DNA of 64,000 nt from Paraglaciecola sp. L1A13 (GCF_009796745.1 NZ_CP047024.1:2728001-2792000); one strand, 5' to 3'. Shown: positions 23,129-32,450, numbered from the stretch's first letter. Made by a program: numbers and translations. The notes: generated from the sequence alone by a model not told the origin.

Positions 23129-24690
23129 AGCGCGGCCTCACCAGTGAGTGACAACGCCTGTATAACAAATTCCCCATCATGTATCTCGAAGGTAAAGGTA
23201 ATTTCGCTACCTGACTTAAGCTGCTCAATTGACTGTGTATCAAGCTGGTCACTGAAGGAAAAGTCCAGGGTGGCAGGCTCTCGCCCCCATTTTTCTATTG
23301 GCCCACGGCTAATATTGATCGTTCTTGAAATTGCATTAATCTCGTTAACGATACCGCGCACCGTCGCTTGCTGGTGCATTGTATTTTCTTCGTCTGGGGT
23401 CGTTGGCATTTCCATGGACGTCATGGTTTTCACCTGCGATATCATCGCGCTGCTATGGTCCATACGGATAAAATCAGATGATATACTGCTTTGCGAGTCC
23501 AATAAAAATTGGGCTGAGGTAACGATGTCATCATCTTCTTTGAGACCAGCTGCAATCTCAATGAAGTCGCTATCCATACGACCTAGTTTCACCTCGACCG
23601 ATTTAAAATACCCATCACCGAGGGCCAAAACCACCCGATCTTGGCGACCCGTTCGGATCACAGCCTCGCGAGGTACAAGTAACACCTTACTGCTGGCTTC
23701 CCCTTCAATCGTGATATCTGCAAACATATTGGGTTTTAATTGACGGTGCGGATTATCGAAACGCAAGCGCACTCTAAATGCACGGGTGGTTTTATCAAGT
23801 GACGGGTAAATATAATCTAGTTCCCCTACCCATTGCTGCTCTGGTAAATAACCAACGTTCATCGTCACAGGCAGACCTGGCTTTAGTAAGGCCGCTTGCT
23901 GCTGAAATACTTCAGCTTCAACCCACACTTCGTCCAAACTGGCGATCGACATCAGCGTATCGCCAGGCTTAACATAATAGCCATGACGAATTTTCAAATG
24001 CTCTAATACTCCTGACTGAGGTGCATAGAAAGTGACACTTTGCAGTACTTCATTACCGCTATTAAGTTGTTCCATGGCTTGTTTGGGCATATGCAGTGCC
24101 CGCAAACGCTGCCGCGCAGCATCAACAAGCACGGTACTATTGCGCTTTTTCGCCAGCAAATACTCTTCTTGAGCACTGACTAATTGGGGTGAATAGATAC
24201 CGTAAATTTTTTGACCTTTGGTTACGGCTTCTCCCGCAGTACTGACATAAAGCGCGTCGACCCAACCTTCCACTCTAGGATGCATATGCACTATGGTATC
24301 TTCGTTATAGCCAATATAGCCCACGGTATGAATGGTCTTCTCAAGTCTCGCCATGCGCGCACGTGCAATGCGCACACCCAAGTTATTGACCACATCTGGC
24401 GATACCTTAATCGCCCCAGCTTGTGCAGCCATATCACTGTCACTACTTTTTTCGCCGTAAAACGGAATGAGGTCCATGCCCATAGGCGACTTACCCGGCT
24501 TGTCTTGGCGAAAATTTGGATCCATCGGTGCAACCCAATACAAAGGTGCATTTTGACCGGCACCATTGCGCTGGCCATTGCTACTTGATTCAGTGTCAGT
24601 TAAAAATTGACTAGCAAACTGCGCATATAGCCCTATGGCAATAATACCGCCTAAGATAAAAGCGACGACGATACTGATAATTGTTTTCAT
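23125..24690 (-). CDS. cusB: Periplasmic adaptor CusB with C-terminal CusF-like domain
   Basis: Membrane-fusion protein of 521 residues linking CusA to the outer-membrane channel. An N-terminal membrane anchor is followed by a heavy-metal-binding domain of the YWVAPMDPNF...SPMGMDLIP type (about 51-78), then the adaptor core (about 90-415) and a CusF-like domain at about 440-515. In that C-terminal domain the usual WPxMxM copper ligands are not found; the equivalent stretch reads KWGREPATLDFSF. It overlaps both neighbours by four bases. A fused CusF domain is common in such adaptors; the missing Met ligands are the odd point. Confidence 0.9.
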   Translation of the reverse strand: MKTIISIVVAFILGGIIAIGLYAQFASQFLTDTESSSNGQRNGAGQNAPLYWVAPMDPNFRQDKPGKSPMGMDLIPFYGEKSSDSDMAAQAGAIKVSPDVVNNLGVRIARARMARLEKTIHTVGYIGYNEDTIVHMHPRVEGWVDALYVSTAGEAVTKGQKIYGIYSPQLVSAQEEYLLAKKRNSTVLVDAARQRLRALHMPKQAMEQLNSGNEVLQSVTFYAPQSGVLEHLKIRHGYYVKPGDTLMSIASLDEVWVEAEVFQQQAALLKPGLPVTMNVGYLPEQQWVGELDYIYPSLDKTTRAFRVRLRFDNPHRQLKPNMFADITIEGEASSKVLLVPREAVIRTGRQDRVVLALGDGYFKSVEVKLGRMDSDFIEIAAGLKEDDDIVTSAQFLLDSQSSISSDFIRMDHSSAMISQVKTMTSMEMPTTPDEENTMHQQATVRGIVNEINAISRTINISRGPIEKWGREPATLDFSFSDQLDTQSIEQLKSGSEITFTFEIHDGEFVIQALSLTGEAAL

Positions 24691-26165
24691 GGGTGACTTT
24701 CCTGATGAGGCACTAGGTGACGTACATCACCTAACGTGTTTGACGGAGAATTTTGGCGAGAAGAAAGCGCTTGATTGGTTGAAGTCTGCGTAGGCAAAAA
24801 ATACGCAATCTGGGCCTTAATTTTATATTGCTGGTTTATCAACTTAAGCTGCTCAAGCTGAGCATCAAGCTCAATAACCGCCACCTCTGTAGCCTGTGAA
24901 AGACTGCTATAATCGTGACTAAAATTGGCAATACTGACCTCTTTTTGTTCAGCAATATTACTAAGAATAACCTCGTCGTAATGCTGTATACGCTGTGTTA
25001 TCTGTGCATATTGGCCATGTAAACTATCCAGTTCAGCCAACATTTCACGTAGCAATAAACGATAATCTGTACGCAGTGATTCTTTTTGATGATGGGACAC
25101 GGCCAATAGGTTGTCTTGTTTCTTAGTTGAAAAAATGGGGAAATCAACACTTACCCCTACAGACCAGAAATCTGCTCGGCTACGATTAAAATCATCATCT
25201 TGACGATAGGCATAACTGGCATTTACGCCCCATTTTGGACCGTATTGCGCTTTCGCTAATCGCACATCGCTGCTACTAGCCACTATTGCTTGGTGAAATG
25301 CTTTCACTCTGGGATGCGCAATTAAGATTTGAGCAATGGCTTGGTGGTTAAGCTTTTCAGCCTTTAGTAACTCAGGCAGTGGCGCCAGCACGGGCAAAAC
25401 GGAACCATCGGCTTTATCTATCTCGCATGTCTGAATGACTGCCTGTTCCTCAACCGAACGAAAGTCATCGTTATTATTCGGCTCTACGGCCAACCACCGG
25501 CATAAATTAGCTTGGGCGGTGCGCTGCAATGTCCGTAAAGCACTAATACGGTCATCTAATTTCGCAATACTGAGCTGCACTTCCAGAACATCACTTTGTG
25601 TGCCGCGCTTTTGACCGCTAGTGTAAACGGCTGCATAATTTGTTTGAGCAATATCGATAAGCTGTGAGAGCACTGTCCGCTGCTGCATAGAAAGTGCGAT
25701 ACTTTGCTTGGCGCTGTACAAGTCCATCCATAAACTCGTCACATTGCGTTTCACTATGGCTAATCGGTCTTGACGCAACAAGGGCTGTTGCGCGGCAAGT
25801 TCATTATAGCGCTGACGGGATATTGTTCTGCTGTCACCCCGTGTTAGCGTTTGCTTAACACCGACTTTTAACTGTGTCATTGGCTCTTGATTAAGGGCAA
25901 AACCATCACTGGGTACACTTAGCAAACCAAGTGAAAATTCTGGATTAGGCAAGGTGTCAGCAGCAGCCCCCTGCGCTTTTAACGCGTGTTCTTTTTGCGT
26001 ACTACCTACTAACCATGGGTCATTTTGCTGTGCTTGTAATACCGCTTGTTGCAAATTACCGGCCCAAGTTTGGGCACTTATCACCAATACGCCACACGTA
26101 AGCAAAGTACGCACGGTTGAACGTGCTGTACTTTGCTTGCGGCTTATTACGTTAGCCAATTTCAT
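24687..26165 (-). CDS. cusC: TolC-family outer membrane efflux protein (CusC-type)
   Basis: Outer-membrane channel of the Cus system, about 492 residues, with a signal peptide ending near AQTWA and two outer-membrane-factor repeats with long heptad helices. The start ATG at 26165 follows GAGAG; a longer frame to 26180 would begin with TTG. It is the first gene of the cusCBA operon and overlaps cusB by four bases. No lipobox is visible, unlike E. coli CusC. Confidence 0.87.
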   Translation of the reverse strand: MKLANVISRKQSTARSTVRTLLTCGVLVISAQTWAGNLQQAVLQAQQNDPWLVGSTQKEHALKAQGAAADTLPNPEFSLGLLSVPSDGFALNQEPMTQLKVGVKQTLTRGDSRTISRQRYNELAAQQPLLRQDRLAIVKRNVTSLWMDLYSAKQSIALSMQQRTVLSQLIDIAQTNYAAVYTSGQKRGTQSDVLEVQLSIAKLDDRISALRTLQRTAQANLCRWLAVEPNNNDDFRSVEEQAVIQTCEIDKADGSVLPVLAPLPELLKAEKLNHQAIAQILIAHPRVKAFHQAIVASSSDVRLAKAQYGPKWGVNASYAYRQDDDFNRSRADFWSVGVSVDFPIFSTKKQDNLLAVSHHQKESLRTDYRLLLREMLAELDSLHGQYAQITQRIQHYDEVILSNIAEQKEVSIANFSHDYSSLSQATEVAVIELDAQLEQLKLINQQYKIKAQIAYFLPTQTSTNQALSSRQNSPSNTLGDVRHLVPHQESHP

Positions 26166-26241
26166 GTTTACTCTCGACAAAATATTTTGTGCTATTTATT
26201 CGTAATCACAGATAACGCTACGAAAATAGTGCTGTAAGAAT

Positions 26242-26274
26242 CGAAAAGAGCTTTGCTTGAACGAAGCTTTTTCG
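26242..26274 (-). terminator. Hairpin between the CopL-like gene and cusC
   Basis: An imperfect stem (CGAAAA-AGCTT paired with AAGCT-TTTTCG) lies downstream of the CopL-like gene on the minus strand. It may partly separate that gene from cusCBA. Confidence 0.45.
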
Positions 26275-26322
26275 GTTAAACATAACAACTGAGTCTTAAA
26301 AAAAAGACCCAACTAGATTGGT

Positions 26323-26742
26323 TTAACCGTGTATAGGAGGGCGTTTTGCTTTGGAATGAAACGGGCTTTGAATAGACGACAAAATACTGGGAATTTTATC
26401 GTCTGAGAGATTACTTGCGAACACAGATGGCGCAGACATCAATGCTAGCACACCATATGCAGCTATAGGGCAATGGCACGACTCACCAGTATTATCATCG
26501 CAGCAGTCGCTATTCATAACGCTGCTTGAATCACCACTTGTGGATAACATTTTATCACCCATTTGCATCATGCAAGGCGCTTCGGTAGCGTTAGTGTCGT
26601 AAGAATCACGGGACAATTGTTGTGCTGATAAAGAATCACCTTGGCTGACTTGCATGGCAAAGCAACTCATGCCATTAACCGCCAAAGATTGACTAGCAAA
26701 AAGCAGTGCTATCAATAGGTAAGTGGTTAATCTAAAGGTCAT
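26323..26742 (-). CDS. Cys/Met-rich exported protein, CopL-like
   Basis: Small exported protein of about 139 residues from ATG 26742. The signal peptide TYLLIALLFASQSLAV is followed by Met-rich (CMMQMGDKM) and Cys/His-rich (SDCCDDNTGESCHCP) stretches, then a second hydrophobic segment. The layout resembles CopL-type metal-binding proteins that accompany copper operons, and it lies directly upstream of cusCBA on the same strand. A copper sensing or buffering role in the periplasm is inferred; no catalytic motif is present. The longer frame to 26808 would place the signal peptide internally. Confidence 0.6.
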   Translation of the reverse strand: MTFRLTTYLLIALLFASQSLAVNGMSCFAMQVSQGDSLSAQQLSRDSYDTNATEAPCMMQMGDKMLSTSGDSSSVMNSDCCDDNTGESCHCPIAAYGVLALMSAPSVFASNLSDDKIPSILSSIQSPFHSKAKRPPIHG

Positions 26743-26959
26743 GTTATTACGGTTCTCTATTATTAGTGCTGGTATCATTGATGTCGCTATTATTGGTACT
26801 GGAAACACCCAACAAAAGCGCCTTTAATACCTTAAAAAGCGACCTGAAGCATAAACAAAAAACATATTACATCAGTAGCCTACTAAAGGTAGTTTATCGT
26901 TTGTATACCTGTGGTGCACGAAATTAATTGCCAGCCCTATTTTTAGGACCTGTTACTAC

Positions 26960-28150
26960 CTATGCTCCAGTAACATCAGTCGACACTTTAGAGACACACT
27001 CAGAGGGTAAAATCTTTCGGGCTAATGCCACCCAAAAAGGGCTGGCAAACAAACTTAATGCAATAACCGCTACCGTTACATGATAACCATAATCAGTAAT
27101 CAATTTTGACTGGCGACCCAGTGTAGCCAGAATAAAACTGAACTCCCCTACTTGCGCAAGCATGGCCGCAGTATACAGACTCTTAGACCAACTTAATTTC
27201 AGTAGTCGCAGTGTTACCGTGGCTATAAGGGTATTACCCACTAGCACCATCATGAGTAACGTCCCCAGCAACGTACTGTTTTGTACAATAAATTCTATAT
27301 TAAGTAACATGCCAATAGACATAAAGAACAATGCAATAAACACCACATGAAATGCTTCTAAACTGCTTCTAATCCATATTGAATCTTTCATTTTCGCCAC
27401 CAGCATACCGCCTACAAACGCGCCTAGTGCAGTGGATAAATGCATAAATCCAGATAATAAAGCCAAACCAAAACAGCACAATAACGCCCCGAATACCTGT
27501 AGTTCGTGATTAACCTTTAACTTATTTAACCAACGAAATTCAATATGTTCTTGATTTAGTAACCAGCGCACCAGTAATAACACACCTATGCCAGCACCTA
27601 CCTGCATAGCAACGACGTCAGATTGAACCCCAGACTCGTCCATTATGCCGATGATAATGACCATGGGAATGACTGCCAAGTCTTGTACTAATAAAATACC
27701 GAGAACATGCTGTCCTTGTTCGCTATGCAATTCATTTTTATCTTGCATCAGCTTTAATACCACCGCAGTGCTACTAAGACTCATAACAAAACCTAACAAT
27801 ACAATACGTTGCGCTGACCAGTCCAATAAACTACCAACCACAAACATACTGGCCACGCTTAAAATGATCTGTAATCCCGTGCTGCCAATCGACACCCGCC
27901 AACTACGGCGTAATTTGTCAGGGCTGACCTCCATTCCAATAAAAAACAATAATAATATAACACCAAGTGATCCCATGGTTTCAATCACATCAATATCATT
28001 AATCAAGCTTAAACATTGTGGGCCAACAATAAGCCCGGTCAGAATATAAGCCAGTACAAGAGGTAGTTTGAAATGTCTAAAGATTAACGAAAGCAATAAG
28101 CCAATAAACGTTGTGCCCACAACAGCGGGTAAAATAGGGTCAAAATGCAT
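26960..28150 (-). CDS. CPA2-family cation/proton antiporter (KefB-like, without TrkA domain)
   Basis: Inner-membrane Na+ or K+/H+ antiporter of about 396 residues with 11-13 predicted transmembrane segments. Family features are LAYILTGLIVGP near the N-terminus, FFIGMEVSPDKL, and LGILLVQDLAVIPM, whose Asp in the QD motif takes part in exchange. The protein ends after the transporter domain, so the cytoplasmic TrkA-N regulatory domain of KefB/KefC is absent. The start ATG at 28150 is preferred; the frame can extend to a TTG at 28159. Ion specificity is not deducible. Confidence 0.88.
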   Translation of the reverse strand: MHFDPILPAVVGTTFIGLLLSLIFRHFKLPLVLAYILTGLIVGPQCLSLINDIDVIETMGSLGVILLLFFIGMEVSPDKLRRSWRVSIGSTGLQIILSVASMFVVGSLLDWSAQRIVLLGFVMSLSSTAVVLKLMQDKNELHSEQGQHVLGILLVQDLAVIPMVIIIGIMDESGVQSDVVAMQVGAGIGVLLLVRWLLNQEHIEFRWLNKLKVNHELQVFGALLCCFGLALLSGFMHLSTALGAFVGGMLVAKMKDSIWIRSSLEAFHVVFIALFFMSIGMLLNIEFIVQNSTLLGTLLMMVLVGNTLIATVTLRLLKLSWSKSLYTAAMLAQVGEFSFILATLGRQSKLITDYGYHVTVAVIALSLFASPFWVALARKILPSECVSKVSTDVTGA

Positions 28151-28314
28151 AGATTCCAAATGACGAGTTTTTTATTATCTATTACAAAGACCGCCATAGA
28201 TTGAAAGGTTCCCATCTGAAAAGCTTTGTCACACTTTCACTTTATTAACGCACAGCATAATGAAAGTGCAGATTAAGTATTCCACCTAAATTTCCATCAG
28301 CTCCCAGCGATTGC

Positions 28315-28338
28315 CACACAAGCATTTGTTGTTAACGG
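28315..28338 (+). repeat. Dispersed repeat copy 1
   Basis: A 24-nt block beginning ACACAAGCATTTGTTG matches the block at 30396-30419 at 22 of 24 positions, with weaker similarity continuing about 30 nt downstream to GCTTTAAC in both copies. The two lie about 2.1 kb apart in the same orientation. Confidence 0.5.
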
Positions 28339-28610
28339 CGTTCAATGGATTGGCTTTAACTACCAAGTCATTTGTCATGGGCTGTAATTGCCTCTTAAGG
28401 TCCCAGCTAAGTGGCTCATAAACTAACTGACTCGCTAGATATTTCATATTTAAATGGCCTGTATGAAAAACAGGTTTAATGAAATTCATTAAAAAAGGCT
28501 ATTCTTGCTTCCTATTATATATTTTTCTCCGGTCTCACTTTGCTTTTTCAATTCATTGTGGTTTTCATTGCGCGAAAGTGAAACATGCTCAATAAAATGA
28601 TGAAAATGAA

Positions 28611-28630
28611 AATCGAATCGAATCGAATCG
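28611..28630 (+). repeat. Pentanucleotide tandem repeat (AATCG)x4
   Basis: Four perfect AATCG units lie about 75 nt upstream of the GTG start at 28705. Confidence 0.8.
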
Positions 28631-28704
28631 AGAAGTTTTATACACGGCATTCTCAGTAATAAGTGTTATATTTCAATTGGCTCTGGATTCATGGGAAGAA
28701 TTTA

Positions 28705-28977
28705 GTGAAAATAATTTTAAAATCGATATTACTTGCAACCTTGATAGCCCTTGGATACTGGGCTTATCTTGGGCTTAGCACTGGAGAAACAAGATTTGGG
28801 GCACGGCACCATCCAATTGGAGTTATGGCCCTTTCTGCATTTTTTTCGGTTTGTGTTTTGATCGATATCGTCCTCTCAATACTAGAGCCTCACATGAAAA
28901 AATATCCTAGAGTACATACGCGGTTATATTCAGGTTTTTGGACTTTTTTGTTAGGACTTGAAAAAACAGACACATGA
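28705..28977 (+). CDS. Small two-helix membrane protein, unknown function
   Basis: I do not recognise this protein. From GTG at 28705, which has GGGAAGA at suitable spacing, it is 90 residues with two hydrophobic segments (about 4-22 and 38-56), a basic loop between them and a charged tail. A longer frame from GTG 28663 lacks a ribosome site. It is isolated between an antiporter and a glutathione transferase gene in low-G+C, gene-poor DNA, so horizontal acquisition is possible. Confidence 0.5.
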   Translation: MKIILKSILLATLIALGYWAYLGLSTGETRFGARHHPIGVMALSAFFSVCVLIDIVLSILEPHMKKYPRVHTRLYSGFWTFLLGLEKTDT

Positions 28978-29126
28978 AATATTACAAGATATTCTAACGA
29001 ACAAAAATAGTTGGCTGTTTGACTCAGTTCACAATTTAAGCCAACAATTTTTGCCGCTGAACAGTCGTATTGGATAGTCTTTTATCTTTATAAAAATCCA
29101 ATACAGGGGCTGTTTATAGCTAAGTT

Positions 29127-29804
29127 TTATTTAGTATTCGCAGCTTCAAACTGAGCTTTCACCTTTTGCATAAACTCGGTCTTGTTTGCCAGACGATCGG
29201 CCTCTACGTTTTGGCTAATGACAGATTGACTCATGGTGTCGTTCCATTCTTTCATTCCAGGTACCGCTGCAAGTATATCCCACTCAAGTTGGCTCGAGCC
29301 AAAAGTGCTGACAATGGTGTTTACGTAATAAACGTAGATATCCGCCATGGTAAATTGTTCACCTGCGATCCAAGGTGAAAACTTGCACAAGCGACTTAAG
29401 GCCGTCACGCCACGGTTTAATACTTGGCGTACTTCGGCTTTAACTGATTCAGGAATTTCAGCGCCTGAAAATACATAAGGAATAAATCGCCTGCTTGGTA
29501 GTTCAAAATAAAGCTCTGCAATTTTCATAATTTGACGCACAACCGCACGTTCTCCAGCATTTTCAGGATACAGTGGCGTTGTTGGGTAAGTCTCTTCGAT
29601 AAAGTCGCAAATGACACTCGACTCTGAAAGATGAAGGCCTTCGGCTGTTGTGATAACAGGTACTTTTCCCGCGGGACTGATTGCGAGTAACGCGTCACTA
29701 CCCGCGTAAAGAAGGTTTTCTTTAAATGGCAGTTCTTTATATAAAAGTACATGTTTCACTAGGTTGTAATAGTTGCTAGCTGCAAAACCGTGCAAAGTAA
29801 TCAT
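29127..29804 (-). CDS. Glutathione S-transferase family protein
   Basis: Cytosolic GST of 225 residues that conjugates or exchanges glutathione. The N-terminal thioredoxin-fold domain (about 1-78) has the cis-Pro segment GKVPVI and the glutathione-binding SESSVICDFIEE; the helical C-terminal domain contains FTMADIYVYY, the usual N-capping Asp motif. Near the start SNYYNLVKH replaces the more usual Ser/Cys active-site stretch. The ATG at 29804 is clear. It is a single gene with no informative partner. Confidence 0.88.
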   Translation of the reverse strand: MITLHGFAASNYYNLVKHVLLYKELPFKENLLYAGSDALLAISPAGKVPVITTAEGLHLSESSVICDFIEETYPTTPLYPENAGERAVVRQIMKIAELYFELPSRRFIPYVFSGAEIPESVKAEVRQVLNRGVTALSRLCKFSPWIAGEQFTMADIYVYYVNTIVSTFGSSQLEWDILAAVPGMKEWNDTMSQSVISQNVEADRLANKTEFMQKVKAQFEAANTK

Positions 29805-30220
29805 AAATCAGTTTTCCATTATTAAGGCGAATATTTTTTAATTGCCGAACAAGCAATTAAAGCCGTTATGACTTGTTTTAATTGGGTTAGATATGGCATT
29901 TAACAAGACACCCAACTTACCAAAGTACCTATCAGAAACGCAATTAACAAGTATTAAGCGGTTACATGTGCCACCAAACTCAAATTGCAGGTAGCATCAA
30001 ATAAAATGATTTTTGAAAGATGTTGAAAATATGTTTTTGTGATTCAGGATTGTTGCAGTAAAGCACTTGCTTTCGCTATCTCTCGTATATGTTAATGGTC
30101 TGTCTGTTGTTTGAATTGTTATAGCATATACTCACTGCTTACAGCCGTGCTGAAATGTTGTTCGAACTCAGTATTGAGGGTCAGCCATTTTCATTATTGA
30201 TGTTTAGGCGTACAAGTTTA

Positions 30221-30266
30221 CGAGGCTGGTGCTTAACACACCATCCTTGGTTGTGTGGAAACCTCG
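30221..30266. other. Nested inverted repeat in intergenic DNA
   Basis: Outer arms CGAGG (30221-30225) and CCTCG (30262-30266) flank an inner imperfect stem around ACACACCA/TGGTTGTGT. It could be a folded RNA or a recombination-site-like structure; neither is established. Confidence 0.3.
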
Positions 30267-30395
30267 AAGCCTAGACGATGGCAGATTTTTTTATGAATTT
30301 TTGAAAGTAAGTGTCTATAAATATGGGGGAAGATCACTCCAACATAATAAAAAGTTCACATTGCTGATTAACCACCCGCTTCATTAGCAACTACA

Positions 30396-30419
30396 ACACA
30401 AGTATTTGTTGTTAACAGC
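30396..30419 (+). repeat. Dispersed repeat copy 2
   Basis: Partner of the block at 28315-28338 (22 of 24 identical). Confidence 0.5.
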
Positions 30420-30511
30420 CTTAGATCGCATGCTTTAACATGATCTAGCGAATTTTTTTGGATTTTAATGTGTATAAGTTCCGATTGTTTTTTGTCTTTG
30501 GGTTTTGCTAA

Positions 30512-31723
30512 TTATCTTGATTTAATTTTTAAAAGCTTAATCTTAGCACCATACCAATTAGCCATGGGCGCAGCTGCAATGCCGTGTATTAAGGTGCTCA
30601 TCCATACTGCATTAATTGCGACTATTAATATTGAATGACCGTATTCACCTAAAATATCTTTGGAAATAATTAGCGCAAAAAGAGCGGTAGCAAGGCCTCT
30701 TGGGCCAAAAAAACCCATGAATACCTTGGTAAGGTTTTTTGCTTTTGTACCGATCAATGACAAATAAATGGCAAGAGGACGAACAATAAAGATACTGACC
30801 AAGATGTAACCAGCGACTGGCAACGTTAAATGTTCTACAGCGGAGGGAAGAAGCCCGAGGCCGATAATAACAAACGAAGTCCAAATTAATATTTGCCCTT
30901 CACTTTCAGTAAACTGATAGATAAATCGGCAGTGCCCTTTCACAATATTACCAAATGCTAAACCAGCAACGAACGCTGAAATAAACCCATTCCCGCCCAG
31001 CAAACTAGCCATCAAATATGATGTGCCGGTCAGTGCTAAAACACCGATCCCTTCAAATACACTGGATGATACTTTTTTTGACTCTGTGTATAAAAATAAG
31101 CGCCCGCTCGACCAGCCCATACCTACCCCAACCAATATACCTACAACAATTTGGCTGAAACCAAACATTAACCATGATATTTCATTCTCTTGAGAGCCTG
31201 TTTCCATCGCAACTAGGCTGGCAAAAAATAGAATAACGGGTAATGCGAGTCCATCATTCAATCCACTTTCAACCGATAAGCTTTGTCGCTCGTTTGCAGG
31301 TACACTTTTATTAGATACCACCGCTTGACCTAATGCCGCATCAGTGGGAGCCAAAATAGCGGCAACCAACGCCAACATTGCCCAAGGCCACTCAGGGAAA
31401 AACAGGTATGCAAAGCCAGTACCAATTAAAATACTTAATGGGAGGCCTATCAATAACATTCTCAGTGGCCAAGAATTCTGTTTTTTCAGCCTGCGCAGGT
31501 TTATTTGTGAGGCATCTAAAAACAGTAAAACAACAAGTGATATCTCTGCGATTAAGTACACGGTTTCATGTGCATCCCCAACATGAATCAATCCCAACTG
31601 ATTCATCAGAAAACCCATTCCCAAAAAGACCATTGGCGCGGTGATGATAGTAGTAGACAGTTTTTTGGCTAACATGGCGTAAGCGCTAACTGAAAAAAGA
31701 AGAATGAGTAATCCGATTTCCAT
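30512..31723 (-). CDS. CPA1-family Na+/H+ antiporter (NhaP-like)
   Basis: Inner-membrane cation/proton antiporter of 403 residues with about 12 transmembrane segments. CPA1 motifs are ILAPTDAALGQAVV (about 121-134, with the ion-binding Thr-Asp) and SVESGLNDGLALP (about 149-161). The FFGPRGLATALFAL segment near residue 340 is also typical. There is no C-terminal cytoplasmic domain. ATG at 31723. It is a second, unrelated antiporter about 2.4 kb from the CPA2 gene; it is transcribed alone. Confidence 0.9.
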   Translation of the reverse strand: MEIGLLILLFSVSAYAMLAKKLSTTIITAPMVFLGMGFLMNQLGLIHVGDAHETVYLIAEISLVVLLFLDASQINLRRLKKQNSWPLRMLLIGLPLSILIGTGFAYLFFPEWPWAMLALVAAILAPTDAALGQAVVSNKSVPANERQSLSVESGLNDGLALPVILFFASLVAMETGSQENEISWLMFGFSQIVVGILVGVGMGWSSGRLFLYTESKKVSSSVFEGIGVLALTGTSYLMASLLGGNGFISAFVAGLAFGNIVKGHCRFIYQFTESEGQILIWTSFVIIGLGLLPSAVEHLTLPVAGYILVSIFIVRPLAIYLSLIGTKAKNLTKVFMGFFGPRGLATALFALIISKDILGEYGHSILIVAINAVWMSTLIHGIAAAPMANWYGAKIKLLKIKSR

Positions 31724-31841
31724 TACAGGTTCCTATTGGGCTGAGGGGGTATATTTAAAAATCCGGTGTTGTTTCCAAATAAATGAGATCAACACACGTT
31801 ATTGAGTTAAATGGCTTGGTTTGTATCTAGCGCAATTCCAA

Positions 31842-31870
31842 AAATTAACCGGCACTTGGCCGGTTAATTT
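31842..31870 (-). terminator. Terminator of the bufferin operon
   Basis: A perfect 12-bp stem (AAATTAACCGGC and its complement) with a 5-nt loop, followed on the minus strand by a T-rich run, 32 bp after the DoxX-family gene. Confidence 0.85.
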
Positions 31871-31901
31871 GACGTGTAAAGTTCTAAAACCAGCTTAAGC
31901 G

Positions 31902-32450
31902 TTAATGATTGGTTGTACGCTTAGCATCTAAGCCTAAAAATCGATCTACCGATAAAAAGCCTGGTCCACGAGCGAAAATCACTAATAATGAAACCGCCCA
32001 CCACGAAGCTGGGTTAATCCAATGATCTAATGTGGGAAAAACGGCAAGCTGAATAAACATTGTCATGCCAATAAGGCCTAAAGCTGCAAAGCGAGAAAAC
32101 AAACCAATAATCAGTAATATTGGAAGTAGCACTTCAACAACACCTGCAACTACCGCGAGTGTTTCAATTATCTTTACAATAAATGAACCGTCTACATAAT
32201 CTAATGTTTGTGGATCGCACAGGAGTAATGCGCCCTCTCTGACTGGGTCTGGGCAAAAGAATTCGTATTTAAATAGGTCGTACTTATCAATATTGAATTG
32301 TAAAAAACCATCCCATTTACTTAATCCCGAATCGAGAAATACTTTAGCGACCATAAAACGCAGTGACAAAAGTGCCAAAGGTTCTAAAAACCGCGACAAC
32401 TGCTCACCCATCTGCACATATAGCAGTTGTATATTTTTTATCATTCCCAT
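31902..32450 (-). CDS. DoxX-family membrane protein of the bufferin operon (BufD-like)
   Basis: The 182-residue product has four predicted transmembrane segments of the DoxX family (LLSLRFMVAKVFLDSGLSKWDGF near the N-terminus; SRFAALGLIGMTMFIQ). It also has an insert with two Cys (FFCPDP, LLCDP). DoxX proteins are the usual last gene of bufferin operons, where a redox or export role has been suggested. The ATG at 32450 follows AGGA. It lies 36 bp after the DUF2063 gene in the same transcription unit and before a strong terminator. Confidence 0.82.
   Translation of the reverse strand: MGMIKNIQLLYVQMGEQLSRFLEPLALLSLRFMVAKVFLDSGLSKWDGFLQFNIDKYDLFKYEFFCPDPVREGALLLCDPQTLDYVDGSFIVKIIETLAVVAGVVEVLLPILLIIGLFSRFAALGLIGMTMFIQLAVFPTLDHWINPASWWAVSLLVIFARGPGFLSVDRFLGLDAKRTTNH

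Larger units (their letters stand above)
28151..28704. other. Gene-poor stretch
   Basis: No convincing gene. It holds one copy of a short dispersed repeat (around 28315-28338), a weak open frame on the minus strand (28286-28489) whose last 25 codons include that repeat, and a pentanucleotide tandem repeat just before the next ORF. Confidence 0.5.
29805..30511. other. Gene-poor stretch
   Basis: About 700 bp with no supportable gene on either strand. It contains a nested hairpin (30221-30266) and the second copy of the short repeat (30396-30419). Stop codons are frequent in all frames. Confidence 0.5.

Noticed and set aside
28286-28489. 67-codon frame on the minus strand
   Set aside because: No ribosome site or known family; its end coincides with the short dispersed repeat, so it is treated as intergenic DNA.
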